A stretch of DNA of 64,000 nucleotides from CAVTGO01 sp963734275 (lineage in GTDB: Bacteria > Actinomycetota > UBA4738 > HRBIN12): contig CAVTGO010000005.1 in NCBI GenBank assembly GCA_963734275.1, positions 85,591-149,590 of the forward strand, written 5' to 3'. This document shows positions 28,259-36,835 of the stretch, piece after piece. The translations under genes and the position numbers were made by a program. Under the pieces are notes generated by a model. The model searched no databases. It was not told the DNA's origin and saw only the letters and a program-made list of their open reading frames with translations. Each line of letters starts with the position of its first letter. The stretch's first letter is position 1.

Positions 28259-29179
28259 CTACGGGGTCGCCGGGCGTGGAAGGAGGCCCGCCAGCTCGAT
28301 CACTCGCCGGACCGAGCCCTCACGCCCGAGCCCCATGACGTGGACACCGCCGACGCCCGTGATCCTCCGGAGCGCGGCCACGAGCTCGGCGCATCGCCGC
28401 GCGCCCAGGTCCTCGGCGTCCGGCCCCGCGTCGTCGAGCTCGCGCATCAGGGCGTCCGGCACGGTGACGCCCGGCAGGTGGTCGTTCAGGTAGCGGGCCT
28501 GCTTCCCGCTGCGGAGCGGGGCGACGCCCACGATCAGCGCGGCGCGCTCGAAGACGCCTCGCGCCCGGACGACCTCGCCCCACGTGGCGAGGGCCTCGGG
28601 GTCGTACGCGATCTGCGTCATCACGAACCCCGCCCCGGCGTCGAGCTTGGCCTCCAGCCGCGCCGGGTCGTAGCGCGGTGCGAGGGGGCTGTCGGCGACG
28701 CCGACGAAGTAGCGGGGCGGCTCGTCGATCCGGGCGCCGGAGAGCAGGCGGCCGTCCACGCGGAGATCGGTCGCCAGGCGGATCAGCTGCTGCACGTCGA
28801 GGTCGTTCACCGCCGCGGCGTCGGTGTGGTCGCCGGTCGAGAGCGGATCGCCGGTCAGGCAGAACAGGTTCCGCGCGCCGAGCGCCCAGCCGCCGAGGAG
28901 GTCTGCCGTCAGCGCCAGGCGGTTCCGGTCGCGCACCGTGAGCTGGAGCGTGGGCTCGAGGCCCGCCCGAGCCACCTCGGCGACCCCGGCCAGCGGCGAC
29001 ATGTGCGCGCTGGCCGTCGGGTTGTCCGTGACGTTGACGGCGTCGGCGTACCCCACCAGGTCCATGGCGTCGTCGCGCACCTTGGCGGGATCGCTCGAGC
29101 GCGGCGGTGCGACCTCGGCGGTTACGACGAACCGACCCGCGCGGACGAGACGCTGGAGACGGCTCGCGGATGCGGTCAC
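28259..29179 (-). CDS. metF: Methylenetetrahydrofolate reductase family protein
   Basis: 306 aa from a GTG. It has the TIM-barrel MetF fold: VTAEVAPPRSSDPAKV at the first strand, VNVTDNPTASAHMSPLA, LQLTVRDRNRLALTADLLG and NLFCLTGDP for FAD binding. The variant TAEVxPPR (instead of EFFPP) marks the MetF group common in acetogens and Actinobacteria, in which the electron donor is often not plain NADH. It reduces methylene-THF to methyl-THF for methionine. It follows folD by 16 bp. Confidence 0.87.
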   Translation of the reverse strand: MTASASRLQRLVRAGRFVVTAEVAPPRSSDPAKVRDDAMDLVGYADAVNVTDNPTASAHMSPLAGVAEVARAGLEPTLQLTVRDRNRLALTADLLGGWALGARNLFCLTGDPLSTGDHTDAAAVNDLDVQQLIRLATDLRVDGRLLSGARIDEPPRYFVGVADSPLAPRYDPARLEAKLDAGAGFVMTQIAYDPEALATWGEVVRARGVFERAALIVGVAPLRSGKQARYLNDHLPGVTVPDALMRELDDAGPDAEDLGARRCAELVAALRRITGVGGVHVMGLGREGSVRRVIELAGLLPRPATP

Positions 29180-29195
29180 GTGACGCGGGTCCCGG

Positions 29196-30062
29196 TCAGT
29201 GCTTCTCGGCCTGCGCCTCGGCCGCGCTCACGGTGTTCAGCAGCAGCATCGCCGTGGTCATCGGGCCGACGCCGCCCGGGACCGGCGTGATCATGCCGGC
29301 GACCTCCTTGACCTCGTCGAACCGCACGTCGCCGACGAGCCCGCTCTCGGTCCGGTGCACACCGACGTCCACGACGACGGCGCCCGGCTTGACCATGTCC
29401 GCCGTGATGAGCTCCGGCGTGCCCGCGGCCGCGACCAGGATGTCGGCCCGGCGCGTGTGCGAGGCGAGGTCACGGGTCTTCACGTGGCATTCCGTCACGG
29501 TGGCGTTCCCGCGGATCGAGTCCTGGGCCAGCATGATCGACAACGGCGCGCCGACCAGCTCCCCGTAGCCGACCACCACGATCTCGGCGCCCTCGAGCTC
29601 GACGCCGCTGCGCAGCAGCAGCTCAACGATGCCGAACGGGGTCGCCGGCGGGAACGTCGGCTCCCCGCGCACCATCATCCCCACGTTGAGCGGGTGCAGG
29701 CCGTCCACGTCCTTGGTGGGTTCCACGGTCGTCTGCACACGGAGCTCGCTGATGTGCCTCGGCACCGGCAGCTGCACGATGATGCCGTGGATCTCGGGGT
29801 CGCGGTTCAGCCGGCGGATCGTGGCGAGCAGCTCGCCCTCGGTCACGTACCCGGGGAGGTCGATCTGCTCAGAGCGCATCCCGACGTCGGCGCACGCCTT
29901 GTGCTTCGAGCCGAGATAGATGCGCGACGCCTCGTCGTCGCCGACGAGCACCGCCGCCAGGCCCGGCTGCATCCCCCGGTCCACGAGGGCCATCACGCGT
30001 TCGGCGATCCTGGCCCGGATCTGTGCCGAGATCGCCCTGCCGTCGAGGATCGTGGCGCTCAC
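29196..30062 (-). CDS. folD: Methylenetetrahydrofolate dehydrogenase/cyclohydrolase
   Basis: 288 aa from a GTG. It interconverts methylene-, methenyl- and 10-formyl-THF. Tyr49 and Lys53 (YLGSKHK) are the catalytic pair; QLPVP, KDVDGLHPLN (Asp) and PVPGGVGPMT are present. The NADP loop, normally GRSxIVGxP, reads VVGYGELVGAPLS, so the usual Arg/Ser are replaced; cofactor preference could differ. The product 10-formyl-THF supplies the purN and purH steps encoded just upstream. Confidence 0.93.
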   Translation of the reverse strand: MSATILDGRAISAQIRARIAERVMALVDRGMQPGLAAVLVGDDEASRIYLGSKHKACADVGMRSEQIDLPGYVTEGELLATIRRLNRDPEIHGIIVQLPVPRHISELRVQTTVEPTKDVDGLHPLNVGMMVRGEPTFPPATPFGIVELLLRSGVELEGAEIVVVGYGELVGAPLSIMLAQDSIRGNATVTECHVKTRDLASHTRRADILVAAAGTPELITADMVKPGAVVVDVGVHRTESGLVGDVRFDEVKEVAGMITPVPGGVGPMTTAMLLLNTVSAAEAQAEKH

Positions 30063-30070
30063 GAGCCGTC

Positions 30071-30076
30071 ATCCTA
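30071..30076 (-). promoter_or_regulatory. -10 hexamer TAGGAT for folD-metF
   Basis: TAGGAT on the minus strand lies 8 nt before the folD GTG, in the 43-bp gap after the methyltransferase gene. Confidence 0.5.
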
Positions 30077-30105
30077 CAAATGGGCCTCGAGCGCCCCAAC
30101 AACGC

Positions 30106-30726
30106 TCAGGAGGGCGAGGTCGCGACGACCCAGAGGTGGTTCTCGTCGGCGTCCTCGCGCTCCTCGGCCTCCACCGTCGCGAACCCGGCCTCGTCGAGGA
30201 GCCGGCGGTTCACCTCGGCGTCGAAGTGGCTCCAGTACATCGGCGCGCCGAAGAAGTCTGGGTTGCGCTCCTCCGGGTTGTCGCCGCTTCCGAGCGTGCC
30301 GACGAACAGCCCGCCCGGCCGCAACCATGTCCGGACCCGGCCGAGCACCTCGGCGTGCCGGTCCCGGCGGACGTGGATCAGCGACCAGAACGCCGCGACG
30401 ACGGCGAACGACGCCGGCGCGAACGCCACCTCGGCGATGTCCGCGCGCACGAACACCGCGTCCGGGGCGTTGCGGCGGGCGAGCGCGAGCTGACCGCTCG
30501 ACACGTCGAGGCCGATGGTCCTCGCACGGCGGGCGAGCTCGGCGGTGACCAGGCCCGCCCCGCATCCGAGGTCCAACACGCGGCCCCCGGCCGGGATCAT
30601 CGCGAGCACGCGGTCCAGGAACCGGTGGTAGTACGAGCCCGGGCCGCGGCCCTCGAGGACCTCGCGCGCGTACCGCTCGGCGATCCGGTCGTAGCCGCGC
30701 TCGACGACTCGACGCTCCTCGTCCAC
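30106..30726 (-). CDS. Class I SAM-dependent methyltransferase
   Basis: 206 aa from the GTG at 30726, five bases after the purH stop. It shows the SAM-binding motif VLDLGCGAGLVTAELA (about 51-66), GLDVSSGQLALAR, and FAVVAAFWSLIHV, with LRPGGLFVGTLG later, as in ubiquinone/menaquinone-type and other Methyltransf_11/25 enzymes. The substrate is unknown; it appears to be read with purN-purH. Confidence 0.85.
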   Translation of the reverse strand: MDEERRVVERGYDRIAERYAREVLEGRGPGSYYHRFLDRVLAMIPAGGRVLDLGCGAGLVTAELARRARTIGLDVSSGQLALARRNAPDAVFVRADIAEVAFAPASFAVVAAFWSLIHVRRDRHAEVLGRVRTWLRPGGLFVGTLGSGDNPEERNPDFFGAPMYWSHFDAEVNRRLLDEAGFATVEAEEREDADENHLWVVATSPS

Positions 30727-30731
30727 GGCGC

Positions 30732-32276
30732 TCAGTGGCGGAAGTGGCGGCGGCCGGTCACGACGACGGCCATCCCTCGCGCCTCGGCGACGGCGAGGAC
30801 CTCCGCGTCGCGGACCGAGCCCCCGGGGTGGATCACGGCGGTCACGCCCGCGTCCGCCGCGACCTCGACGGCATCGGGGAACGGGAAGAACGCGTCGCTC
30901 GCCATCACCGAGCCCTTCGCGCGGTCCCCCGCCTTGCGGACGGCCAGGAACGAGGCGTCGACCCTCGACATCTGCCCGGCTCCGACGCCCACCGTGGCGA
31001 GCTCGCGCGCGAACACGATCGCGTTGGACTTCACGCGCATCGCCACGATCCAGGCGAAGAGCAGGTCTCGCCACTCGTCCTCGGTGGGCTCGCGGTCGGA
31101 GACGACCTCGAGGTCCTCGCGTAGCTCGGGCGCCGCGTCGCGGTCCTGCACGAGGGCGCCGCCGGGGAGCACGCGGACGTCGAGCCCCCCGCCGGTGGGC
31201 AGCGGGGCGCGCACCACGCGCAGACCCTTGCGCCCGGCGAAGGCCGCCAGGGCCCCGTCGGTGAACGCCGGCGCGACGACGACCTCCGTGAACACGTCCG
31301 CGGTGGCGGCCGCCGCGGCCTCGTCGGCCTCGCGCCCGAAGGCGACGATGCCGCCGAACGCGCTCACGCTGTCGGACTCGAACGCGCTCGCGTAGGCGTC
31401 GGCCGATGAGCGTCCGACGGCCGCGCCGCACGGGTTGTTGTGCTTCACGATCACGGCGGCAGGTCCGAGCGGATCGAGATCGGCCGCCAGCGCGTAGGCG
31501 GCGTCGACGTCCAGCCAGTTGTTGAAGGACATCTCCTTGCCCTCGACCACGACCTCCGCGCCGTGCAGCACGCCCGGCCCGGCGGCCTCGGCGTAGAGCC
31601 CGCCGCGCTGGTGCGGGTTCTCGCCGTAGCGAAGGTCCGCGACCTTCTCGTACGCGAGCCCGACGAACGAGGGCAGGGCCTCGCCCTCGGCGGCGAACCA
31701 CGCGGCGACGGCGGCGTCGTATGCCGCCGTATGCGCGAACGCCTCCGCCGCGAGGGCGCGCCGCGTCTCGAGCGCGAGACCGCCGTCGCGCCGGACCTCG
31801 GCGAACACGTCGGCGTAGCGGGCGGGGCTCACGACGACGCCGACGGACGCGAAGTTCTTCGCGGCCGCGCGGACCATCGCCGGCCCGCCGATGTCGATCT
31901 TCTCGATCACGTCGTCCGGTCCGGCGCCGCTTGCCACCGTCTCGCGGAACGGGTACAGGTTCACCACCACCAGCTCGAAGGGCTCGATGTCGTGCTCGGC
32001 GAGCTGCGCCTCGTGGTCGGGCTTGCGCCGGTCGGCCAAGATCCCCGCGTGGATCCGCGGATGGAGCGTTTTCACGCGGCCGTCGAGCATCTCCGGCGAA
32101 CCCGTGACCTCCTCGACGCCGGTCACCTGCAGGCCCGCGTTCCGCAGCGCCTGCGCGGTGCCGCCGGAGGAAACGAGCTGGACGCCCAGCTCGGCGAGCC
32201 CGCGCGCCAGCTCCACCACGCCCGTCTTGTCGAAGACCGCGAGGAGCGCGCGTCGGACCGGACGGACCTCGCTCAC
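30732..32276 (-). CDS. purH: AICAR transformylase/IMP cyclohydrolase
   Basis: 514 aa from a GTG that overlaps the purN stop by 4 bases. It performs the last two steps to IMP. The N-terminal IMP cyclohydrolase (MGS-like) domain has VSSGGTAQAL, DGRVKTLHPRIHAGIL and NLYPF; the C-terminal transformylase has RYGENPHQRG, the catalytic KHNNPCGAA, SDAFFPFPDAVE and the end TGRRHFRH. Length is normal. It uses 10-formyl-THF, linking it to folD. Confidence 0.95.
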   Translation of the reverse strand: MSEVRPVRRALLAVFDKTGVVELARGLAELGVQLVSSGGTAQALRNAGLQVTGVEEVTGSPEMLDGRVKTLHPRIHAGILADRRKPDHEAQLAEHDIEPFELVVVNLYPFRETVASGAGPDDVIEKIDIGGPAMVRAAAKNFASVGVVVSPARYADVFAEVRRDGGLALETRRALAAEAFAHTAAYDAAVAAWFAAEGEALPSFVGLAYEKVADLRYGENPHQRGGLYAEAAGPGVLHGAEVVVEGKEMSFNNWLDVDAAYALAADLDPLGPAAVIVKHNNPCGAAVGRSSADAYASAFESDSVSAFGGIVAFGREADEAAAAATADVFTEVVVAPAFTDGALAAFAGRKGLRVVRAPLPTGGGLDVRVLPGGALVQDRDAAPELREDLEVVSDREPTEDEWRDLLFAWIVAMRVKSNAIVFARELATVGVGAGQMSRVDASFLAVRKAGDRAKGSVMASDAFFPFPDAVEVAADAGVTAVIHPGGSVRDAEVLAVAEARGMAVVVTGRRHFRH

Positions 32277-32887
32277 CGCGCGACGTCCTCGAGGACGTGG
32301 ACCCGCCGGCCGTCCAGCTTCAGCCGGCCCTCGACGAGCGCGCGGACCGCGGCGGGGAACAGCCGATGTTCGACCTCATGCACCCGCGCCTCGAGCGCGT
32401 CCCGGTCGTCGTCGGGCAGCACGGCGATCGCCTCCTGCGCCACGACCGGGCCGTGGTCGACCTCCTCGTCCACGAGGTGCACGGTGACGCCGGTCACCTT
32501 CACACCCCAGTCGAGCGCGTCGGCCACGGCGCTCGTGCCCGGGAACGCCGGCAGCAGGGCGGGGTGGACGTTCAGGATCTTGCCCGCGAAGGCCCGCACG
32601 ACCTCCGGACCCACGATCCGCATGAACCCCGCGAGCGCGACCACGTCGATCGACGCGGCGCTCAGCGCCTCGACCAACGCACGGTCGTAGGCGGGACGAT
32701 GGGGGTGCCGGCGCGGATCCAGGAAGAGCGCTTCGACACCGCGTTCCCGCGCCCGTTCGAGCGCCCGAGCGTCGGGGCGATCCGATACCACCAGGGCGAC
32801 CCGTGGCCCCACCACCGGCTCGTCCAGCAGCGCCTGCAGGTTCGTGCCCTCGCCGGACGCGAGGACCGCAACGCGCGCGTCGATCAC
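32273..32887 (-). CDS. purN: Phosphoribosylglycinamide formyltransferase
   Basis: 204 aa. It transfers formyl from 10-formyl-THF to GAR. SGEGTNLQALLD binds the phosphoribosyl group; NVHPALLPAFPG holds the catalytic Asn/His; LVDEEVDHGPVVAQ holds the Asp. I take the GTG at 32887: the other GTG (32896) lies inside the probable -10 and would add only three residues that the family lacks. It is the first gene of a purN-purH-methyltransferase operon. Confidence 0.93.
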   Translation of the reverse strand: MIDARVAVLASGEGTNLQALLDEPVVGPRVALVVSDRPDARALERARERGVEALFLDPRRHPHRPAYDRALVEALSAASIDVVALAGFMRIVGPEVVRAFAGKILNVHPALLPAFPGTSAVADALDWGVKVTGVTVHLVDEEVDHGPVVAQEAIAVLPDDDRDALEARVHEVEHRLFPAAVRALVEGRLKLDGRRVHVLEDVAR

Positions 32888-32894
32888 GCCTCGC

Positions 32895-32900
32895 ACGCTA
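32895..32900 (-). promoter_or_regulatory. -10 hexamer TAGCGT for purN-purH
   Basis: TAGCGT on the minus strand lies 7 nt before the GTG at 32887. Confidence 0.45.
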
Positions 32901-32948
32901 GGGACCGGGCCGAGCGACTGTCAAACGAGGCCCGGGATGGTCAGATCG

Positions 32949-33635
32949 TCAGACGCCGGTGAAGTCGAAGTCCGAGGGGATCTCGACCGGGGGTGAACCG
33001 ATCACGATCGCGATCTCACGCTGGTCGACCAGCTCGATGTCCGCCGGGTCGCCCTCGAACGCCTCCCCGTCGATGAAGACCTGGATCACGGCGTCGGGCT
33101 CGCAGTAGCCGCCGACGCACTCGGCATCGAGGGCCACCCCCCACTCCGTGAAGAACTCGCCGAGCGTGTTCGGGCGGTCGATCGCCGCCTCGGTGTGCAA
33201 CACGCCGTCGCTCGCGTGCGTGTGGAGCGGCGAGATGCACGGGTCGTCACACCCCTCCTCGGGGATCCCGCCCCAGCTGGGACCGAACTCGGTGTCGAAC
33301 TCCTTCACGGCCGGGTCGTCGATGTCGATCCCGATCGCCGCGGGGACCTCGACAGGTTGCCCGTTGACGAACACGTCGAGATGCGCGTGGACGTGGAAGT
33401 CGAGGAACTCGACGGTGGCGGGCTCGAGCCCCGCCTCCTCGGCGCGCTCGAGCGGATCGGTCGGCCGGGGCCAGGGAGCGGCGCCCTCGGCCGGGGTCGG
33501 AGCCGCCGGCACGCCCTCGGCGCCGTCGCCTTCGCCGTCGCCCTCGCCGTCGCCTCCGCAGGAGGCGAGCGCTAGGACGAGCATCGCGAGGGCGCATGCC
33601 ATCATCCGGGTGCGGCGCGCCGTGGTCGGGGCCAT
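32949..33635 (-). CDS. Secreted lipoprotein with His-rich motifs
   Basis: 228 aa. A lipoprotein signal peptide is clear: basic start, hydrophobic core and lipobox LALASC (about residues 21-26), followed by a Gly/Asp/Glu linker. The mature part has DFHVHAHLDVFVNGQPVEVP and later ISPLHTHASDGVLH, two His-rich strands that may bind metal, and four Cys in EEGCDDPCIS and AECVGGYCEP that may pair outside the cell. I recognise the pattern as one seen in actinobacterial secreted proteins but cannot name a function. Confidence 0.75.
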   Translation of the reverse strand: MAPTTARRTRMMACALAMLVLALASCGGDGEGDGEGDGAEGVPAAPTPAEGAAPWPRPTDPLERAEEAGLEPATVEFLDFHVHAHLDVFVNGQPVEVPAAIGIDIDDPAVKEFDTEFGPSWGGIPEEGCDDPCISPLHTHASDGVLHTEAAIDRPNTLGEFFTEWGVALDAECVGGYCEPDAVIQVFIDGEAFEGDPADIELVDQREIAIVIGSPPVEIPSDFDFTGV

Positions 33636-33643
33636 TCAGGTGC

Positions 33644-33649
33644 AGCGTA
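33644..33649 (-). promoter_or_regulatory. -10 hexamer TACGCT for the lipoprotein gene
   Basis: TACGCT on the minus strand lies 8 nt before the ATG at 33635. The divergent gene at 33701 has the identical hexamer on the other strand. Confidence 0.5.
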
Positions 33650-33688
33650 CAAGTGTTCGCTCCCATCCATCGAGACACGGGTGGGCGG

Positions 33689-33694
33689 TACGCT
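33689..33694 (+). promoter_or_regulatory. -10 hexamer TACGCT for the B-box-like gene
   Basis: TACGCT lies 6 nt before the GTG at 33701, the mirror image of the arrangement for the divergent lipoprotein gene 40 bp away. Confidence 0.5.
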
Positions 33695-33700
33695 TCGTCC

Positions 33701-34306
33701 GTGCCGCCCGAGGAACGGACCTCTCGGAGCGCCGACCGGTGCGGCCTGCACCCGGGGAGCGCAGCCGTCGCCCGATGCGACGGCTGCGGTCGCCCCTTGT
33801 GCCTCTCGTGCGCCGTCCCCGTCCGCGGCAAGGCCTTCGGGGCCGAGTGCCTTGCGGAGGCCCTCGGGTCCGAGGTGGCCCCCGAGGCGGTCGCCCCCGC
33901 CCGTCCCCCCGGGGCGTCGGCGAGGCGGGTGGCACGCGCCGCGTTCGCGGCGGCTGCCGTGGCGACCCTGGTGCCGTGGAGCCGGTTCGGGCCCGGTTCG
34001 AGCGCCCTCGGCGCGTGGAGTCGCCACGCGAGGTGGTCCACGGTGGCCGTCGTAGCGGCCCTGGCCGGGCTCGCGCTCTCGGTCGCCCTCCAGGCCCCGT
34101 GGTTCCGCGCGCGGGGATGGCAGGTCGTCGCGGGCCTCCTCGGGTGGGTCACGTCGGTAGCCTCCGCGCTGTTCATCGCCTGGCCGCCGGACTTCTCCAG
34201 CCCGTGGCTCGGGCCCTGGATCGCCGCCGTCTCGGGCGGGATGGCGTGCGCCGCGTCGTTCGTGGCGCTCCGGGGCGCGAGAGAACCCGAACGCGTCAGT
34301 GTTTGA
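33701..34306 (+). CDS. Zinc-finger (B-box-like) membrane protein
   Basis: 201 aa from a GTG chosen because a -10 lies 6 nt upstream; an ORF extension to 33596 would run through the promoter. The N-terminus has a B-box-type zinc finger (CGLHPGSAAVARCDGCGRPLC, abbreviated CGLHP, CDGCG, LCLSC). After a Pro/Ala linker come about four hydrophobic helices (AAFAAAAVATLVPW to AAVSGGMACAASFVAL). Such short B-box plus membrane proteins are common in Actinobacteria without known function. Confidence 0.7.
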   Translation: MPPEERTSRSADRCGLHPGSAAVARCDGCGRPLCLSCAVPVRGKAFGAECLAEALGSEVAPEAVAPARPPGASARRVARAAFAAAAVATLVPWSRFGPGSSALGAWSRHARWSTVAVVAALAGLALSVALQAPWFRARGWQVVAGLLGWVTSVASALFIAWPPDFSSPWLGPWIAAVSGGMACAASFVALRGAREPERVSV

Positions 34307-34394
34307 CTCGGCTCCGGGCGGGGTGTTCGATACCCGCAGCGTGGCTCGGCTGCACCGGTGACCGAGCGCGGGGGGAGCCTGGAAAGGAGCCCGG

Positions 34395-34868
34395 ATGTCG
34401 CAAGCGAAGTTCGACATGTCGAAGATGTCCACGGCGAGCAAGATCTTGCTCGGCGCAGGCATCTTGTACCTGATCGATCTGTTCCTGCCGTGGCAGCGGG
34501 TCTGCATCGACCTCGGGATCCCGGGGGTCGGCGGGTGTGCCTCTGCCAGCGGGGCCTCGGGGATCGGCATCCTCAACCTGCTGCTGGTCATCGCCCTGAT
34601 CGCCTGGGAGGGCATGGCCCTGGCCGGCGTCCAGATCAACGCGCCGCGCTCCATGGTGAGCGCGGGCATCGCGGGCGCCATCGTCGTCTTCACGATCCTG
34701 AAGATCGTCGTGGACAGCGAGGCGATCTACCTGTTCGCCTGGGTGGGGCTCATCCTGGCGGCGGTCATCGGCTATGGCGGCTGGATGAGGTGGCAGGAGC
34801 ATCAGGCGAGTGGAGGCGGCACGATGCCCGCTCCGCCCATGGACTCGGGCGGCGGCTTCACGAGCTGA
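34395..34868 (+). CDS. Four-helix membrane protein, function unknown
   Basis: 157 aa; the ATG has AAAGGAG 5 nt upstream. After a Lys/Met-rich start (MSQAKFDMSKMSTASK) there are four hydrophobic helices: ILLGAGILYLIDLFLPW, GILNLLLVIALIAWEG, AGIAGAIVVFTILKIVV and YLFAWVGLILAAVIGYG, then a Gly/Pro-rich cytoplasmic tail. Two Cys in the first loop (RVCIDLGIPGVGGCAS) may form a disulfide. The LFLPWQRVC pattern recalls small actinobacterial membrane proteins of unknown role. Confidence 0.7.
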   Translation: MSQAKFDMSKMSTASKILLGAGILYLIDLFLPWQRVCIDLGIPGVGGCASASGASGIGILNLLLVIALIAWEGMALAGVQINAPRSMVSAGIAGAIVVFTILKIVVDSEAIYLFAWVGLILAAVIGYGGWMRWQEHQASGGGTMPAPPMDSGGGFTS

Positions 34869-34886
34869 CGCTCGACGCACACGTCC

Positions 34887-34918
34887 CGAGAGGCCCGGCC
34901 GTCCGGCCGGGCCTCTCG
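34887..34918 (+). terminator. Strong hairpin, likely terminator
   Basis: A perfect 14-bp GC-rich stem (34887-34900 with 34905-34918) and a GTCC loop begin 19 bp after the stop of the four-helix gene. There is no T-run, as is usual in actinobacterial terminators, and the symmetry allows it to work on both strands. Confidence 0.75.
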
Positions 34919-34962
34919 CGTTGCCGCCTCCCCGGGGGACGGGGCTACGATGACCCGACGCC

Positions 34963-35523
34963 GTGAAACGATGCCCCTTCTGCGCCGAGGAGATCCTCGA
35001 CGAAGCGATCAAGTGCCGCTACTGCGGGAGCATGCTCACCAGCGAGGGCGTCACCACAACCCCCTCGCCCGACGACGCCCTCCAGTACACGCATTCGGGG
35101 AGCCGGTACCTCCTCGGCTACGGGAGCGACTTCTTCGGGATCTGGGACCGGGGTGGTGGGGGCGGACCGGTCTCGCGCTACCCGAGGACGGACGACGGAT
35201 GGCGCTCTGCGTGGCTCGCCTTCACGGCCGAGGAGCCGCACAGCACCGAGGTCGGCATCGGTCCGCCGGGAACGCCGGTGCCGCTCACGTCCGGCCCCCC
35301 GCCGCCCGGCGGGCTCGGCTCGACGTTCCCGAGGCCCGGCGCCAAGGTTAGCGGCGCGTGGTGGCTGCTGCCGATCTTCATGGGCTGGCTCGGCGGGCTG
35401 ATCGCGTGGCTGGTGAACAAGGACGCGGATCCGCAGAAGGCCCGGGCCATGCTCATCACCGGGATCTCGATCAGCGTGGCGATATTCGTCCTAGCGGTCG
35501 TCGCCATGTCGACGACGACCTGA
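34963..35523 (+). CDS. Zinc-ribbon membrane protein
   Basis: 186 aa from a GTG; TACGAT (34946-34951) lies 11 nt upstream. The N-terminus is a zinc ribbon (CPFCAEEI and CRYCG, Cys 4, 7, 18, 21), then about 100 polar residues with Gly and Pro runs, and two C-terminal hydrophobic helices (WWLLPIFMGWLGGLIAWLV and ITGISISVAIFVLAVVA) with the linker NKDADPQKAR. Domain order matches many short actinobacterial membrane proteins; function unknown. The last 53 bp overlap the convergent gene. Confidence 0.7.
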   Translation: MKRCPFCAEEILDEAIKCRYCGSMLTSEGVTTTPSPDDALQYTHSGSRYLLGYGSDFFGIWDRGGGGGPVSRYPRTDDGWRSAWLAFTAEEPHSTEVGIGPPGTPVPLTSGPPPPGGLGSTFPRPGAKVSGAWWLLPIFMGWLGGLIAWLVNKDADPQKARAMLITGISISVAIFVLAVVAMSTTT

Positions 35524-36835
35524 CCCTTCCCCCTGCCCAGAACGCCCCGAGGCCCCCACCGATCACGCCCCACGCCAGCGCGACGAGGGTCCCGCCGACC
35601 GGGTCGGGTCCGATCCAGATCGCCCCGCCGCCCGCCTCCTCCCCGAACGCCGCCCCGTAGGCCACCGTGACCGAGCCGAGCAGGCACGTCGCGAACACGA
35701 GGGCCCCGAAGACGAGTCCGGCCATCGCCCCCCCGAGCGCCGCGTCGCGCCCGGCCAGCTCCGAACGGCGCGCGACCCACCGCCCGCCGAGGAGCGTCGC
35801 GAGCGCCGGCACGAGCAGGAAGAGGAGGTAGCCGCGCGGCGCGCCGCCGACGGCATCACGCGCGACCGCTGAGGGACCTCCGAGGATCGGCGAGAGCGGG
35901 CCGGCCGAACGCGGGAAGCGGTCGTAGCAGAGGAACTCGGCCTCCACGCTCCCCCCGACGACGTCGCACCCGCCCATGGCCGGTACCAGCGTCCACGCCG
36001 CCTCGTTCGGCGCGAGCGCGACGTGATGGGCGAGGACGACGGCACCGACGCCGGCGCGATCGAACACCGTTCGGTAGTACCGCGCGGTCGAGGGCGTCAG
36101 CACGGCCGCGGGGCCGTCGGGTTGCACGACGCCCGCGAGGAAGAGCCCCGCGTACGAGAGCCCGAGCGCGACCGCGAGCATCCGCCACCCGCCCGCGAGG
36201 ACCGACCCCGCCAGGGCCGGGCGAAGGCCCTCGCGCCGCGACCCGAGCACGGCGTACGCGCCCCCGGCCGCGCCGGCTGCCGCCGCGATCGCCATCGGGA
36301 AGACGAACGACTGCCAGACCGACAGGCTCACGCGGAGCTCCCCGGCGATCGAGGAGCCGACCGTGAGGTCTTCGCGGAGACGCACGACGAGTCCGACGAG
36401 GAGGCACGGCACGGCGTACCCGGGCGCGACGCGCGCCCCGAGGGCCGCGGCGACCGCCGCGCCCTCCGCGTCTCGAGCCGAGGCCCGGCCGGCCCGGAAC
36501 AGCATCCACACACCGATCGCCGTGACCCCGAGCAGGGCGATGCCCACGCTCACCGAGGCTCCGCCTCCCGAGGGGATCGGCGAGCCCGGCAGGGCCCCAA
36601 CCAGCGGCCCGATGTCCACATCGGAGGCCTCGAGCGTGATGGCGACGTGATGGAGCGCCCCGAGATACAGGGCGCCGATCCGGAGGAACGTCGAGAACGG
36701 GAGGCCAGGGTCCGCGACGAGGTAGGCGGCGAGGGCGGCCGCTTGCCCGATGCCCGCGACCACCAGGAACGCGAGTGAACCGCGGACGAGGGCGGCCGCC
36801 CAGCCGGCCCGCGCGGCCGGCCGGTCGTGCGGCAT
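35471..36835 (-). CDS. Polytopic membrane protein downstream of sucCD
   Basis: 454 aa; its ATG overlaps the sucD stop by one base. About nine hydrophobic helices rich in Ala, Gly and Val are seen, with long extracytoplasmic loops, one holding two Cys (MGGCDVVGG and EFLCYDRF). No motif identifies a transporter or enzyme. The coupling to sucD suggests co-expression with succinyl-CoA metabolism, but the protein may simply ride on the operon. The C-terminal tail overlaps the convergent zinc-ribbon gene. Confidence 0.65.
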   Translation of the reverse strand: MPHDRPAARAGWAAALVRGSLAFLVVAGIGQAAALAAYLVADPGLPFSTFLRIGALYLGALHHVAITLEASDVDIGPLVGALPGSPIPSGGGASVSVGIALLGVTAIGVWMLFRAGRASARDAEGAAVAAALGARVAPGYAVPCLLVGLVVRLREDLTVGSSIAGELRVSLSVWQSFVFPMAIAAAAGAAGGAYAVLGSRREGLRPALAGSVLAGGWRMLAVALGLSYAGLFLAGVVQPDGPAAVLTPSTARYYRTVFDRAGVGAVVLAHHVALAPNEAAWTLVPAMGGCDVVGGSVEAEFLCYDRFPRSAGPLSPILGGPSAVARDAVGGAPRGYLLFLLVPALATLLGGRWVARRSELAGRDAALGGAMAGLVFGALVFATCLLGSVTVAYGAAFGEEAGGGAIWIGPDPVGGTLVALAWGVIGGGLGAFWAGGRVRSSSTWRRPLGRISPR

